Shown here: piece by piece, positions 17,968 through 26,713 of the stretch
Layout: each line of letters opens with the position of its first letter
Numbering within the stretch: position 1 is the stretch's first letter
From: Dulcicalothrix desertica PCC 7102
GTDB lineage: Bacteria; Cyanobacteriota; Cyanobacteriia; Cyanobacteriales; Nostocaceae
Length of the DNA: 64,000 nucleotides
NCBI RefSeq assembly: GCF_003991905.1
Contig: NZ_RSCL01000008.1
Location: forward strand, 186,001 to 250,000
Reading direction: 5' to 3'
The notes under the pieces: model-generated
Told to the model about the DNA's origin: nothing
The model's input: only the letters and a program-made list of their open reading frames with translations
Database searches by the model: none
Translations under genes and position numbers: made by a program

Positions 17968-18864
17968 TTAATAATATCTGCTACGATAATCTTTAGGTGT
18001 AACACCCATGACTTTGCGGAAGTGTTTACCGAGATGGCTGTGACTATTAAAACCTAAAGTTAGGGCGATTTCGGTAATAGATAGGTGGGAATTGTTTAAA
18101 AGAGATTTGGCTCGTTCGATGCGTTCTGTCATCACATACTGATATGGAGACATACCCATAGATTGCTTAAACAAACGGCTAAAATGAAACTGGCTAATTC
18201 CTGCTAGCTCTGCTAAATCTGATAATTTAATTTCTGTGGCTAAATTGTCATTAATATAATCGGTAACTACAAGTAACAAACGATTACATAATCCTCCCTC
18301 GTAAAAACTTGTGCTGATTCTGTTGATACAATAGTTCCGCAGTAAAATTACAGCCAAAGCATTCCTCAAGGATTCGATATACAACTTGTTTCCCCAACCA
18401 TTACCCTGGATGAGTTCGGAATGCAACATCATTGTAATTTGCTCCATTTGAGAATTACGAGAATGAAATTGAGGGATTAGTTCTAGGTTGCTTGCGTCAA
18501 TTTCTGCAATTTCCTGAGTTGCAAGCTTTAATAGCTGCGGTTCGATTTGAACTTGAACAAAATGGTCTCCACCTTCCGACCTAAATGTACCTTCAATTCC
18601 TGCGGGTGTAATACAAATATCTCCCTTGCGATAAATTCCTACATAGCGTTGCCGTCCCATCATCTGATGGATACGCTGGGGACGTGCTGAGAGACACAAG
18701 GTAAAATCATGTACAGCCAAAGCTGGGTAGGAACACTGACTCGGTGGTAAACGGTATTCCTTTACAATAATTGACTCCCAACCTAAATCTTGGCTGGAAA
18801 CAATTAAGCCTTCATTGGATGAATAAATTATTTCTGTTATTTCTGAGTTGAGTGCTATGTTCAT
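17968..18864 (-). CDS. AraC-family transcriptional regulator
   Basis: 298 aa. The C-terminal ~100 residues are a double helix-turn-helix: IKLSDLAELAGISQFHFSRL, then MSPYQYVMTERIERAKSLL, then LSITEIALTLGFNSHSHLGK and FRKVMGVTPKDYR. The N-terminal ~190 residues are a beta-rich sensing domain (HDFTLCLSARPQRIHQM, GDICITPAGIEGTF). It is divergent from the GNAT gene 202 nt away and may control it. ATG 18864 is used. Inducer unknown. Confidence 0.92.
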   Translation of the reverse strand: MNIALNSEITEIIYSSNEGLIVSSQDLGWESIIVKEYRLPPSQCSYPALAVHDFTLCLSARPQRIHQMMGRQRYVGIYRKGDICITPAGIEGTFRSEGGDHFVQVQIEPQLLKLATQEIAEIDASNLELIPQFHSRNSQMEQITMMLHSELIQGNGWGNKLYIESLRNALAVILLRNYCINRISTSFYEGGLCNRLLLVVTDYINDNLATEIKLSDLAELAGISQFHFSRLFKQSMGMSPYQYVMTERIERAKSLLNNSHLSITEIALTLGFNSHSHLGKHFRKVMGVTPKDYRSRYY

Positions 18865-19066
18865 CGTTCATTTTGACAGGAATTGCATTCAAGGCGAAAG
18901 ATGCAGCAAGATTGTAGTATTACCGCAAGAATTAAATAGCACATTCGCTAAAAACTTTTTAAATTCTAATTATGTTTGCCACCCAAAAGCAAGTAAGCTT
19001 CAGGGTTTCAATGCAGCCCAAGTCCTATATCTAAATAAATTCGGCATAAATAGCGGTACAGTAACG

Positions 19067-19672
19067 ATGAGTAATAATTTGACGTTGGAATCTTATAGCT
19101 CTATCTCTACCATTGCCCAGGTGTTGGCAGAATCATTTGCTGATGACCCTAGCTTTAACCTTGTCTTTGGTCAAAATCCCAATCGTTTAGCTACTATACG
19201 TGCTTTTTTTGAGCCATTTGTGGCGGATGCCACCAAACGCGGCAAAATTATTATGGCGCCTAATTTGCAAGGTGCTTGTATTTGGTATCCAACCGAAGTG
19301 GAAATTTTTGACGAACAATTTGAGCAAATGTTGATGGAAGTTATTAAAACTCTTACCAAGCTTGCTGGAGAAGAATCCGCTCAACGTTTTCAACATTTAA
19401 TAGAACAAGTTGGTAATCACGAACCACAACAAAGTCATTGTGAAGTGTTTTTTCTTGGGTTGAAACCATCCGCACGAGGAAAGGGTATCGGTCAAGATTT
19501 AATCAAACCCGTTCTTGATTACGCAGATAAAAATCAACTTCCGTGTTACCTTGTTTCTTCCAATTCGCGCAATATTTCCTTCTACGAACGCCAGGGTTTT
19601 AGAAAATATTGCTCTATCAAAATTAATGACACTTACTCCATGACGGGGATGTGGCGAGAGTTATCTTGCTAG
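19067..19672 (+). CDS. GNAT family N-acetyltransferase
   Basis: 201 aa from ATG 19067 (SNNLTLESYSSISTIAQVLA). The acetyl-CoA site is VFFLGLKPSARGKGIGQDLI, with the RGKGIG pyrophosphate loop, and a C-terminal NISFYERQGF motif. It transfers acetyl from acetyl-CoA to an unknown amine. The frame is open from 18848, but that would overlap the divergent araC-type gene, so I use 19067. Its stop overlaps the end of the convergent ene-reductase by 12 nt. Confidence 0.85.
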   Translation: MSNNLTLESYSSISTIAQVLAESFADDPSFNLVFGQNPNRLATIRAFFEPFVADATKRGKIIMAPNLQGACIWYPTEVEIFDEQFEQMLMEVIKTLTKLAGEESAQRFQHLIEQVGNHEPQQSHCEVFFLGLKPSARGKGIGQDLIKPVLDYADKNQLPCYLVSSNSRNISFYERQGFRKYCSIKINDTYSMTGMWRELSC

Positions 19673-20755
19673 AGCAGGATAATCTGTATACCCTTGCTCT
19701 AAAGCTTGATTGCCTTTACCATAAACAGTTGCAAAATTTACCTCGTTCAAAGGTGCATCGAGGACAAACCGATGGGGTAAATCGGGGTTTGCAATAAAGG
19801 GTCTGCCAAAGGAGACTAAATCTGCTTCGTTGCTCAAAAGAACTTGATTGCCTTTGCTTTTGTTGTAATTTCCGTTTGTGATAATTAAGCCAGAATAGAA
19901 GGGACGAAAGGTTTTTAGCACTGGATTGATTACGCTTTCCGTTTTGAGGTCGTCTTCACTTGGCTCCATTAAATGAATATAAGCCAGATTGAATTGATTG
20001 AGTTGTTGGATTACATAGCTGAACGTTGTGATAGGATTGGAATCACGTATTCCATAAAACGTATTGCTGGGAGATAGCTTAATTCCAACTTGCCCTCCAC
20101 CCCATACTTGACAAACGGCTTCCACAACTTCCAAAAGAAAGCGAGCGCGATTTTCAACCGAACCGCCATAGCGGTCAGTTCGCTGATTGGAGCCATCTTG
20201 TAGGAATTGATCTATTAAATAGCCAAATGCTCCATGTAGCTCCACACCATCAAATCCTGCTTGCATAGCGTTTTTTGCAGCTTGACGAAATTGCTCAATA
20301 ATACCAGCTATTTCCTCGGTTTCTAAGGCGCGCGGAGTTTCCATTGTGACTTTTCCTACTGGGGTATGTAGCGTTCCCACAGGTGCTATCGCGCTGGGCG
20401 CTACAGGCAACTCCCCATTGAGTAACGCAGGATGAGAAATCCGACCCGAATGCCAAAGTTGTAGAAAAATCTTGCCACCAGATTGATGGACAGCATCAGT
20501 CACCTGTTGCCAGCCTGCAACTTGCTCAGGCGAATAAATACCCGGACAGTTGATGTATCCATTGCTCATGGGCGACACCATTGTACATTCTGTGACTATC
20601 AGTCCAGCAGATGCTCGTTGATGGTAATACTCTGCCATCGTAGCATTAGGTATTGAATCCACTGCTCGCAACCGCGTCATGGGAGCCATCACGATCCGAT
20701 TTGCCAGACGATGTACACCAAGCTGAATCGATGAAAAGAGATTGCGCTCGCTCAT
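19661..20755 (-). CDS. Alkene reductase (Old Yellow Enzyme, NADH:flavin oxidoreductase)
   Basis: 364 aa from ATG 20755. An FMN-dependent TIM barrel that reduces activated C=C bonds. Motifs include NRIVMAPMTRLRA near the N-terminus, LQLWHSGRISHP, GFDGVELHGAFGYLIDQFL, DRYGGSVENRARFLLEVVEA and VSFGRPFIANPDLPHR. GAGG lies 7 nt before the start. The frame stays open upstream, but that extension has no family similarity. It is divergent from an HxlR-type regulator with a palindromic operator between them, a common arrangement for aldehyde- or quinone-sensing control. Confidence 0.95.
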   Translation of the reverse strand: MSERNLFSSIQLGVHRLANRIVMAPMTRLRAVDSIPNATMAEYYHQRASAGLIVTECTMVSPMSNGYINCPGIYSPEQVAGWQQVTDAVHQSGGKIFLQLWHSGRISHPALLNGELPVAPSAIAPVGTLHTPVGKVTMETPRALETEEIAGIIEQFRQAAKNAMQAGFDGVELHGAFGYLIDQFLQDGSNQRTDRYGGSVENRARFLLEVVEAVCQVWGGGQVGIKLSPSNTFYGIRDSNPITTFSYVIQQLNQFNLAYIHLMEPSEDDLKTESVINPVLKTFRPFYSGLIITNGNYNKSKGNQVLLSNEADLVSFGRPFIANPDLPHRFVLDAPLNEVNFATVYGKGNQALEQGYTDYPALAR

Positions 20756-20850
20756 AAAAAACCTCGATAGCTTTAAAAATATAGCTTTGCCAGCCCTAGT
20801 TAACACTGCCTTAGCTCTGCATGATTTAATTATCAAATCATTAATTAAGA

Positions 20851-20898
20851 TTGACAAGTACGAACAAAAAACTGCTATACATACAAAAATGTATGTAT
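20851..20898 (+). promoter_or_regulatory. hxlR-type gene promoter with palindromic operator
   Basis: TTGACA (20851-20856) and TATACA (20876-20881) with a 19-nt spacer. A perfect inverted repeat ATACATAC-AAAAAT-GTATGTAT at 20877-20898 overlaps the -10 and ends 12 nt before the start codon. It is the likely regulator site, allowing control of both divergent genes. Confidence 0.65.
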
Positions 20899-20910
20899 GG
20901 GGGAGATTGA

Positions 20911-21300
20911 ATGAGTCGAGAGTCGAAAGTAAATATATCTTTAAACGTGCTAGATAACCATCCTTTCTTGCGACAAACGCTGGAATTGGTTGCCGATAAA
21001 TGGGTTGTGGCAGTTTTGTACGTACTCTCAAACGGAACGAAACGCTACGGGGAGTTACAACGCGAAATCGGTGATATTTCTCAGCGAATGCTAACGAAAA
21101 GCTTGCGAGATTTAGAACGTAATGGGCTGGTAAACAGAAAAGTGTATCCAGTGGTTCCGCCAGTAGTAGAGTATTCTTTAACGCCACTAGGAGAAAGCTT
21201 AAATGGGGTACTAAAATCATTATGTGATTGGTCAAATCAAAATTTTGATGCAGTAGAAGCCGCAAGAGATAAATATGATAAGCAAACTCTATGCAGCTAG
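20911..21300 (+). CDS. HxlR-family transcriptional regulator
   Basis: 129 aa. Winged-helix pattern: LELVADKWVVAVLYVLSNGT, KRYGELQREIGDISQRMLTK, then LRDLERNGLVNRKVYP, VPPVVEYSLTPLGESL. It has no conserved N-terminal Cys (the region reads DNHPFLRQT), so it is unlike the Cys-sensing YodB/HypR group. GGGGAG lies 6 nt before ATG 20911. It probably represses itself and the divergent ene-reductase. Confidence 0.92.
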   Translation: MSRESKVNISLNVLDNHPFLRQTLELVADKWVVAVLYVLSNGTKRYGELQREIGDISQRMLTKSLRDLERNGLVNRKVYPVVPPVVEYSLTPLGESLNGVLKSLCDWSNQNFDAVEAARDKYDKQTLCS

Positions 21301-21403
21301 CAAATTAAACAAAACTATGCATAGCATGAGTTATAGCTTATGAATGTAATTGCCTTACTGATGAATATTGCTTGTTGTTTGTTTTTGCGAGTTAAAGACA
21401 CGA

Positions 21404-21560
21404 CGTGCGCCATAGACTTGTGGCAGGTTTCACATCCTGACGATTAACAGCAACAATATAAACCCCTGGTGACTCTAAAGCAATTCCGCTCGTTGCTCCA
21501 GGTAGCTTGGCAATAACGCGCGTCTGTCCTGTGAGTGTAATTCGCAACACCCCAATCTTC
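21404..21560 (-). pseudogene. Fragment resembling an NHL/SMP-30 beta-propeller protein
   Basis: A minus-strand stretch LRITLTGQTRVIAKLPGA ... GIALESPGVYIVAVNR resembles one blade of NHL/SMP-30-type propellers. The frame around it (21392-21673) has a non-similar N-terminus from a GGCAGGC repeat. The rest of 21301-21684 holds no recognisable gene. Confidence 0.3.
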
Positions 21561-21684
21561 AAATATTTTTTGAGCAAACGGCAAACAGCTATCTCTAAGC
21601 AAAGAAATAATCTGTGTCTCTGTGGTAAATAAGAAGATATTTTTGGGGAGGCAGGCAGGGATGCCTGCTCCACAAGAGTTTATT

Positions 21685-23640
21685 TTAAGCTATTAATAAC
21701 CTTGCTTTGTCTGCTTGTTCTTGAACGCTTTCTTTTAACCATTCACTGATAGCTTTAGCTAGTTTAATTGCAATAGTCGGGTCTTTTGTTAGGGTTTCAT
21801 GGATTTTTTGCTGGAGTTCTGGTTTCTTTGTTGTTGCTAGGTTACTAATGCGGGTGTCGGAGATGAAGTTGCGTACCCAACCTGGTATATCAGTTTCTTT
21901 AACCAAAGATTCTCCGGCAAAGTATGCGACTATTCCTAAAATAGGCGCCAATATTCCCGCAAATAGTAGTATATGGAATAACCCTGCTAAAACGGCGCCT
22001 ACTATTAACCCAACTAAGTGTCCCATAAACACCGAAAGTCCAGTTAAGTCATCGAACGATACCGATGTTGATACTTTCTCGGTTTGGTCACTTAAATTTA
22101 TTTCTCTAGCATTTAATGTACCTATTGGCAAGCTATATTTACGAGAAATTTCATCAGTTTGTTCGCGAACTTCACTTTGCACTGTAGATAACCAGTCTAA
22201 CAAGCAATTTGTGACTTTTTGATTTCCTTCACTTCCTGCTAACCAAGCTTTGGCTTTTTGCTCAATATCTGCTTCGAGTGCTTTTAATGTAATAATCTTA
22301 CGCTGGCGCCAGTCTTTTATACTAGTCGTAATTACTTCATTAACTAAACCTGTTGCTAGCTCTTGTGCAAGTCTATCTAAAAATGTTGGTACGTAATTAC
22401 CCACAATATCTGTAAGTTCTTTGTCAAGAAATTGACTTATTTCTTTTACAAAGCCAGATGTACGAAGATATACCCTTCCCCAACGTGCAAGTCCTCTAGC
22501 TATACTAAGTTCGGGTTCTCCATCACGTTTACAAGACAGTTGCGGAAATACCTCTTGACAGGTGTCTAATATAAAGTACATTTTAGATGCACTACCTGTA
22601 AGTAAAATAGCACTTGGCTCAATATCTAATTCTGATAATTTTTTCTGTACTGTTACTAACTGCTCAGTAAATGCTTGGCGCCAACTGTTATTATCTAACT
22701 TAGCCAAAGGTTTATTTAAAATAACATCCATTATTTTGCCATTAACCAAAGGCATAAATTTATATTTACGCTGAATATCTTCACTACCGACATTTACAAA
22801 ACTATCTTCGTGTAGTTGAAAAAAGTTAAAATATTCTTCTTTGGCTTTGCGACAACGTAACTCGCAACGGTTTCTATATATAGGATGTTGTTGAAATATC
22901 GCTTCTAGCTGTTCGACTTCTTCTAACTGCAAAATTTCACCTTCACTGAGATGGTCAGCAAGATGAATTATTTTTTCATCTCCTTGACGGTATTGACGGT
23001 GTAGTTCTAAAGTTAATTGTAATATTTCTTTGTCGATGAGCGAGGCGCCTAAATCATATCCAAAGTCAATAGGGGTATCAGCCATACCTTTGACTAGGGT
23101 ATAATCGGTTGTTGAGGAGCCGATATCGATGATTAATACAGATTTTTGGAGTTCTTGAATTGTAAATATACCGCTTTCTTTGGCGTGCATTAAAGCTGCA
23201 CGGGATTCTTTGACGATGTTAGAATTGGGTAAAATCTCGCTTAAAAGCTGTTTGTAGGTGTTAATTTCTTCTTGCCACCATCCCGAAGGACAACCGATAA
23301 AGAAGTAATTTGTGTCGGAGGTTTGGATTTGTGTGGTAGATATTAAGTGGTCATAGATGGCTGTAACAAAGTCTTGGATGGTCTTTTGGTACTGTTTATC
23401 ATCGAATCTGCGACTTTTGAATGCTATATCAAATGTGTTGGCATCAGATATTTGAAAAGCCATATCGCCTATTAGTGTACCGCGTGTTGGGTGGTTGGCG
23501 ATGGCGGTTATTTGACTTTTGCGGTTGTTGATTAGTAGACTTTGGGGAGTGTCTTGGTTATTTGCGCTGACCCAGGTGAGTGATGTTTCTCCGTGACCTA
23601 AGTCGAAACCGATAATTTTTGTATTTAGGTAATCTTGCAT
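21685..23640 (-). CDS. Hsp70-like actin-fold ATPase with C-terminal membrane region
   Basis: 651 aa from ATG 23640. Actin-fold motifs: phosphate-1 KIIGFDLGHGETSLTW (8-23), phosphate-2 VLIIDIGSSTTDYTLVKG (168-185) and adenosine motif ILLTGSASKMYFIL. There is no typical Hsp70 substrate-binding domain; residues ~400-500 look helical, then come GHLVGLIVGAVLAGLFHILL and LFAGILAPILGIVAYFAGES, two membrane helices, and a charged tail. It is co-directional with the next gene upstream, 31 nt away, whose product is also a glycine-zipper membrane protein; they likely act together. The frame is open to 23697 but that would overlap the neighbour. Function unknown; stress or membrane remodelling is a guess. 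Confidence 0.8.
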   Translation of the reverse strand: MQDYLNTKIIGFDLGHGETSLTWVSANNQDTPQSLLINNRKSQITAIANHPTRGTLIGDMAFQISDANTFDIAFKSRRFDDKQYQKTIQDFVTAIYDHLISTTQIQTSDTNYFFIGCPSGWWQEEINTYKQLLSEILPNSNIVKESRAALMHAKESGIFTIQELQKSVLIIDIGSSTTDYTLVKGMADTPIDFGYDLGASLIDKEILQLTLELHRQYRQGDEKIIHLADHLSEGEILQLEEVEQLEAIFQQHPIYRNRCELRCRKAKEEYFNFFQLHEDSFVNVGSEDIQRKYKFMPLVNGKIMDVILNKPLAKLDNNSWRQAFTEQLVTVQKKLSELDIEPSAILLTGSASKMYFILDTCQEVFPQLSCKRDGEPELSIARGLARWGRVYLRTSGFVKEISQFLDKELTDIVGNYVPTFLDRLAQELATGLVNEVITTSIKDWRQRKIITLKALEADIEQKAKAWLAGSEGNQKVTNCLLDWLSTVQSEVREQTDEISRKYSLPIGTLNAREINLSDQTEKVSTSVSFDDLTGLSVFMGHLVGLIVGAVLAGLFHILLFAGILAPILGIVAYFAGESLVKETDIPGWVRNFISDTRISNLATTKKPELQQKIHETLTKDPTIAIKLAKAISEWLKESVQEQADKARLLIA

Positions 23641-23671
23641 GGTTGTTTTTTGGAAAGCACTGAAGTGCTTA

Positions 23672-24619
23672 TTACGAGGGTTTTGTGCTGGGTTCAAGAA
23701 CGTAACCTGGTAGTAAAACGCGGTTATCTTTTACTAATGCGTGTTTTAGCGTAATATAGTCGGTAATTTCTGCATCCAAACTTGGCTCAAAGTAAAACAT
23801 GTTTTGGTCTACATTTGGTTGGTAGGTACGTGATTCAATTCCATGATGTCTTAAAATACTTGCTGCTTGCTCTATCCGGCGCCTTACACTTACAGGCAAA
23901 TCAATGTTATCATCGAGTCCATCTGCCATTAAATCTTGCAGATACTCTAATAAGTCAAGATTATTCTCTATACCTTCCTTGGGTACTTTATCCTCGTTTC
24001 TATATCCTGCTACTGTTATATCGATTGACTGCAAAGCTTGATAAAGATAATTTAGTAATTTATCTATATCTATATTTACTTCAGTCACTGCAGTTTGATT
24101 TATTTCTAAAGCCTGATTTTCTTTCTTTGGTTTTATAACTTGTGCTATTGTGCCTCCAGTTATACCACCTATTGCGGCACCTATCAATCCCCAATACCAT
24201 CCACCTTCAAGAACTCCTGCCAAACCCCCAGCTAGAAAACTACTTAGCAATTCTCTACTTTGCTGTGCTTTTTGTATCAATGCTAACTTATAATTAGGCG
24301 CCGTAATTGCATTTTTTATCGGTGATACTAACTTTGTCGTTAATTCTGCAAAATTTTGTTGTGGTAATACATTATTTTCATCTATCTGAGGTTTGACTAA
24401 TAATAATACGCTTGTATAGTGACTCAAAGATTGTAACAAAGTCTGTGCTAGACGTGCTTGAGGTGGAGTCAAGCTCTGCATATACTCACTATTAATATCT
24501 GTAAGTGCGTTAATTTCTCGTTGAATAACCTTGACAGCGACTTCAGGCGCCGTGTTAGGTTGAAGCTGAGACTTTAATTTATCTTTTACTTGTTGGTAGT
24601 AGTTTATTAGTGTTGTCAT
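23672..24619 (-). CDS. Hypothetical glycine-zipper membrane protein, partner of the Hsp70-like ATPase
   Basis: 315 aa from ATG 24619. A helical N-terminus (residues 1-120), then a glycine-rich hydrophobic pair LAGGLAGVLEGGWYWGLIGA and IGGITGGTIAQVI (about 125-163). The end (YITLKHALVKDNRVLLPGYV) vaguely recalls the beta domain of GrpE, the nucleotide exchange factor of DnaK, which would make sense next to an Hsp70-like ATPase; this is inference from a short stretch. An ATG 12 nt upstream is possible. It is not recognised as a named family. Confidence 0.6.
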   Translation of the reverse strand: MTTLINYYQQVKDKLKSQLQPNTAPEVAVKVIQREINALTDINSEYMQSLTPPQARLAQTLLQSLSHYTSVLLLVKPQIDENNVLPQQNFAELTTKLVSPIKNAITAPNYKLALIQKAQQSRELLSSFLAGGLAGVLEGGWYWGLIGAAIGGITGGTIAQVIKPKKENQALEINQTAVTEVNIDIDKLLNYLYQALQSIDITVAGYRNEDKVPKEGIENNLDLLEYLQDLMADGLDDNIDLPVSVRRRIEQAASILRHHGIESRTYQPNVDQNMFYFEPSLDAEITDYITLKHALVKDNRVLLPGYVLEPSTKPS

Positions 24620-24815
24620 ATTTAAGATCAAGAAGGTGTTTTTATATACATAGTGCTTTTTATAATCAAATTAAATTATAGTCGTTTACTAGTTTAGGCG
24701 CCGACTCGTTTAAGATTGATGTTTAAATAGTGAATGATAATTGACGGTACTACTTTTGGATTATTTATATGGAACGGGCAAGGATGCCCATTCTACAAGA
24801 GTAATTTGCATACAA

Positions 24816-26657
24816 TTATAATTCTCGTTTATAATCTTCTAATAATTGTGGAAGATAATCATAACCATCTACACCGATAACCGCAATAATTCTAGGACGA
24901 CTTTGGGTTAATGCTTGTTGAAAACTATTCTCACCTAATTGTGATTCTAGTCTAACTAGTAATGATGCAGCTTTATGCCATTCGCGTGATGCAATTTGAT
25001 TTAATAAGTACATTCCTAACGAAGCAGTATATACCGCACGCTCAAAATTGGCGAGACTATAATTAGTAGCAGCTAAATGCGATAAATTTAATCCCTGTGA
25101 ATATAAGTCTCCCGCTACTTGTGCAGCTTGAAACCCTGCTTCTAAATTTGTGACAGCAAGTTGTAATTCTCCAATGACTTGATACGCTATCCCCAAACTA
25201 CTCAAGCACAAAGCTTTACCCTGTATATCACCGAGTTGCTCAGATAACTTTAAACCTTGCTGTAAATAATTAATCGGCATTTCATAACTATCAGCTTCAG
25301 CATCTTCTTGCTGTAAGTTCATGACTTCGCTGTAGCCTAAATTAACCAGCGCATTCTCTTCCCCTACTTTATCACCTGCTTGCCGACTAAATATTAATGC
25401 ACGCTGACTATAATTTATTGCTTCACTATAATCTTTCTCTTCCACACAACTACGACTCAGATGGTTGAGGTTTGCTATCTCACAAGTTCTATCACCTGCA
25501 CTTCTTGCTATTTCTAACGCTTCGGTATGAAAACCTTTCGCACGCTGGTTTTGTCCCATCGCACGTTGTGAATATCCAAGTAACGTTAAAATTCTGGCTT
25601 TTTCTTGCGTTCCCTCAGCATTACGTAGTGGTTCGTCTAAATAATTTAATGCATCGCGTAAATAATTACCTGAAAACGACGCAAAAATTCCTCCATACAA
25701 AGGAAAATACTGACGCTGTGAAAAAGTCCGTAATATTTGTATCATAATTTGCCAACAGCCATCAGTGTACATCTTAGAAATACTCTGAAAACCATTTGCT
25801 AGCAAACTCCAAATTACGGCAAAAGTCAAAAACGTCGAAATCGAAAGTTTGGAACCTGCCTTGACATTATATGGTTGCTGATCGAACCAGTGAACTAACC
25901 CACGTTGAATATATTGTAAAACGATAGCTAACTCAACCCAATCACTTAATTTTAACGCGCGTTGCTGTTCGGCAAATTCGATTGCTGATTTTTCTGCTGC
26001 CAAAGTCTTAAACAACGCTTGGGGTATTTCACTTTTTACGTGTTTTGCCCAAGTTGCCCAAGGACCACTTTCAGAAGGCGCCCCACCAAATCCCATTGTT
26101 TCTTGCCGCTCATACATCCAACTTACCAAGTTATCTTGGATTCTTTGCCATGATGCAATGCCACGATTGACTCCATCATATATTTGTTGTAAATTAGAAT
26201 CTGCTTGGGCGTATTGTTGTAAAGACTTCGCCAACTGTTGAATTTGCTGTATATTCAAAGGTTGCTTTTGATTTGGGTCAACCGCACGTAAAAATACACC
26301 TAACTGTTTATCTGACTCTGCCGTAATAATTTCTCTAATTGCCGACGCAGTTACTGCACTCGCTTTGTTTTGCTCCTCTGCACGTTGCCATTGCGTTTGA
26401 ATAGTCTTCATCGCACGTAGACTACGGGTTAGTTTAGCTTTTTTAAGCTCGTCTTTTTCTGAGTCAACCGAAAGTTGGGTAGAACTAACCTGCTCCCCCA
26501 ATATCATCTCAAACACTTCCCCTGTATCAACACTAACTCCCTTGAGCAGCATTTGATAAACCTGCTCAACAGAACTAATCTTACCCTTTAACGTGGCTTC
26601 GACGATTTCCGAGATTAAAGCCAGATATTTATCGCGCAATGATAGAGAGTCAGACAC
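24816..26657 (-). CDS. Tetratricopeptide-repeat protein
   Basis: 613 aa from GTG 26657 (SDSLSLRDKYLALISEIVEA); the frame is open to an ATG at 26681 but cyanobacterial relatives start at SDSLSL. The N-terminal ~290 residues form a conserved helical domain (EQVYQMLLKGVSVDTGEVFE, then a hydrophobic LSISTFLTFAVIWSLLANGF). From about residue 320 there are TPRs (ARILTLLGYSQRAMGQNQRA, CEIANLNHLSRSCVEEKDYS, ENALVNLGYSEVM, KALCLSSLGIAYQVIGELQL). It should scaffold protein-protein contacts. It precedes the Hsp70-like pair on the same strand; whether they share a transcript is unclear. Confidence 0.8.
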   Translation of the reverse strand: MSDSLSLRDKYLALISEIVEATLKGKISSVEQVYQMLLKGVSVDTGEVFEMILGEQVSSTQLSVDSEKDELKKAKLTRSLRAMKTIQTQWQRAEEQNKASAVTASAIREIITAESDKQLGVFLRAVDPNQKQPLNIQQIQQLAKSLQQYAQADSNLQQIYDGVNRGIASWQRIQDNLVSWMYERQETMGFGGAPSESGPWATWAKHVKSEIPQALFKTLAAEKSAIEFAEQQRALKLSDWVELAIVLQYIQRGLVHWFDQQPYNVKAGSKLSISTFLTFAVIWSLLANGFQSISKMYTDGCWQIMIQILRTFSQRQYFPLYGGIFASFSGNYLRDALNYLDEPLRNAEGTQEKARILTLLGYSQRAMGQNQRAKGFHTEALEIARSAGDRTCEIANLNHLSRSCVEEKDYSEAINYSQRALIFSRQAGDKVGEENALVNLGYSEVMNLQQEDAEADSYEMPINYLQQGLKLSEQLGDIQGKALCLSSLGIAYQVIGELQLAVTNLEAGFQAAQVAGDLYSQGLNLSHLAATNYSLANFERAVYTASLGMYLLNQIASREWHKAASLLVRLESQLGENSFQQALTQSRPRIIAVIGVDGYDYLPQLLEDYKREL

Positions 26658-26713
26658 AGCAAAAAATATATATAGCAGCAATACAATTGTAACTGCTGAT
26701 AACCCAACAATGA

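Noticed and set aside
18848-19066. N-terminal extension of the GNAT protein
   Set aside because: It would overlap the divergent AraC-type gene and has no GNAT similarity.
20756-21265. 170-residue N-terminal extension of the ene-reductase
   Set aside because: It runs antisense through the HxlR gene and its promoter; the family starts at the ATG 20755.
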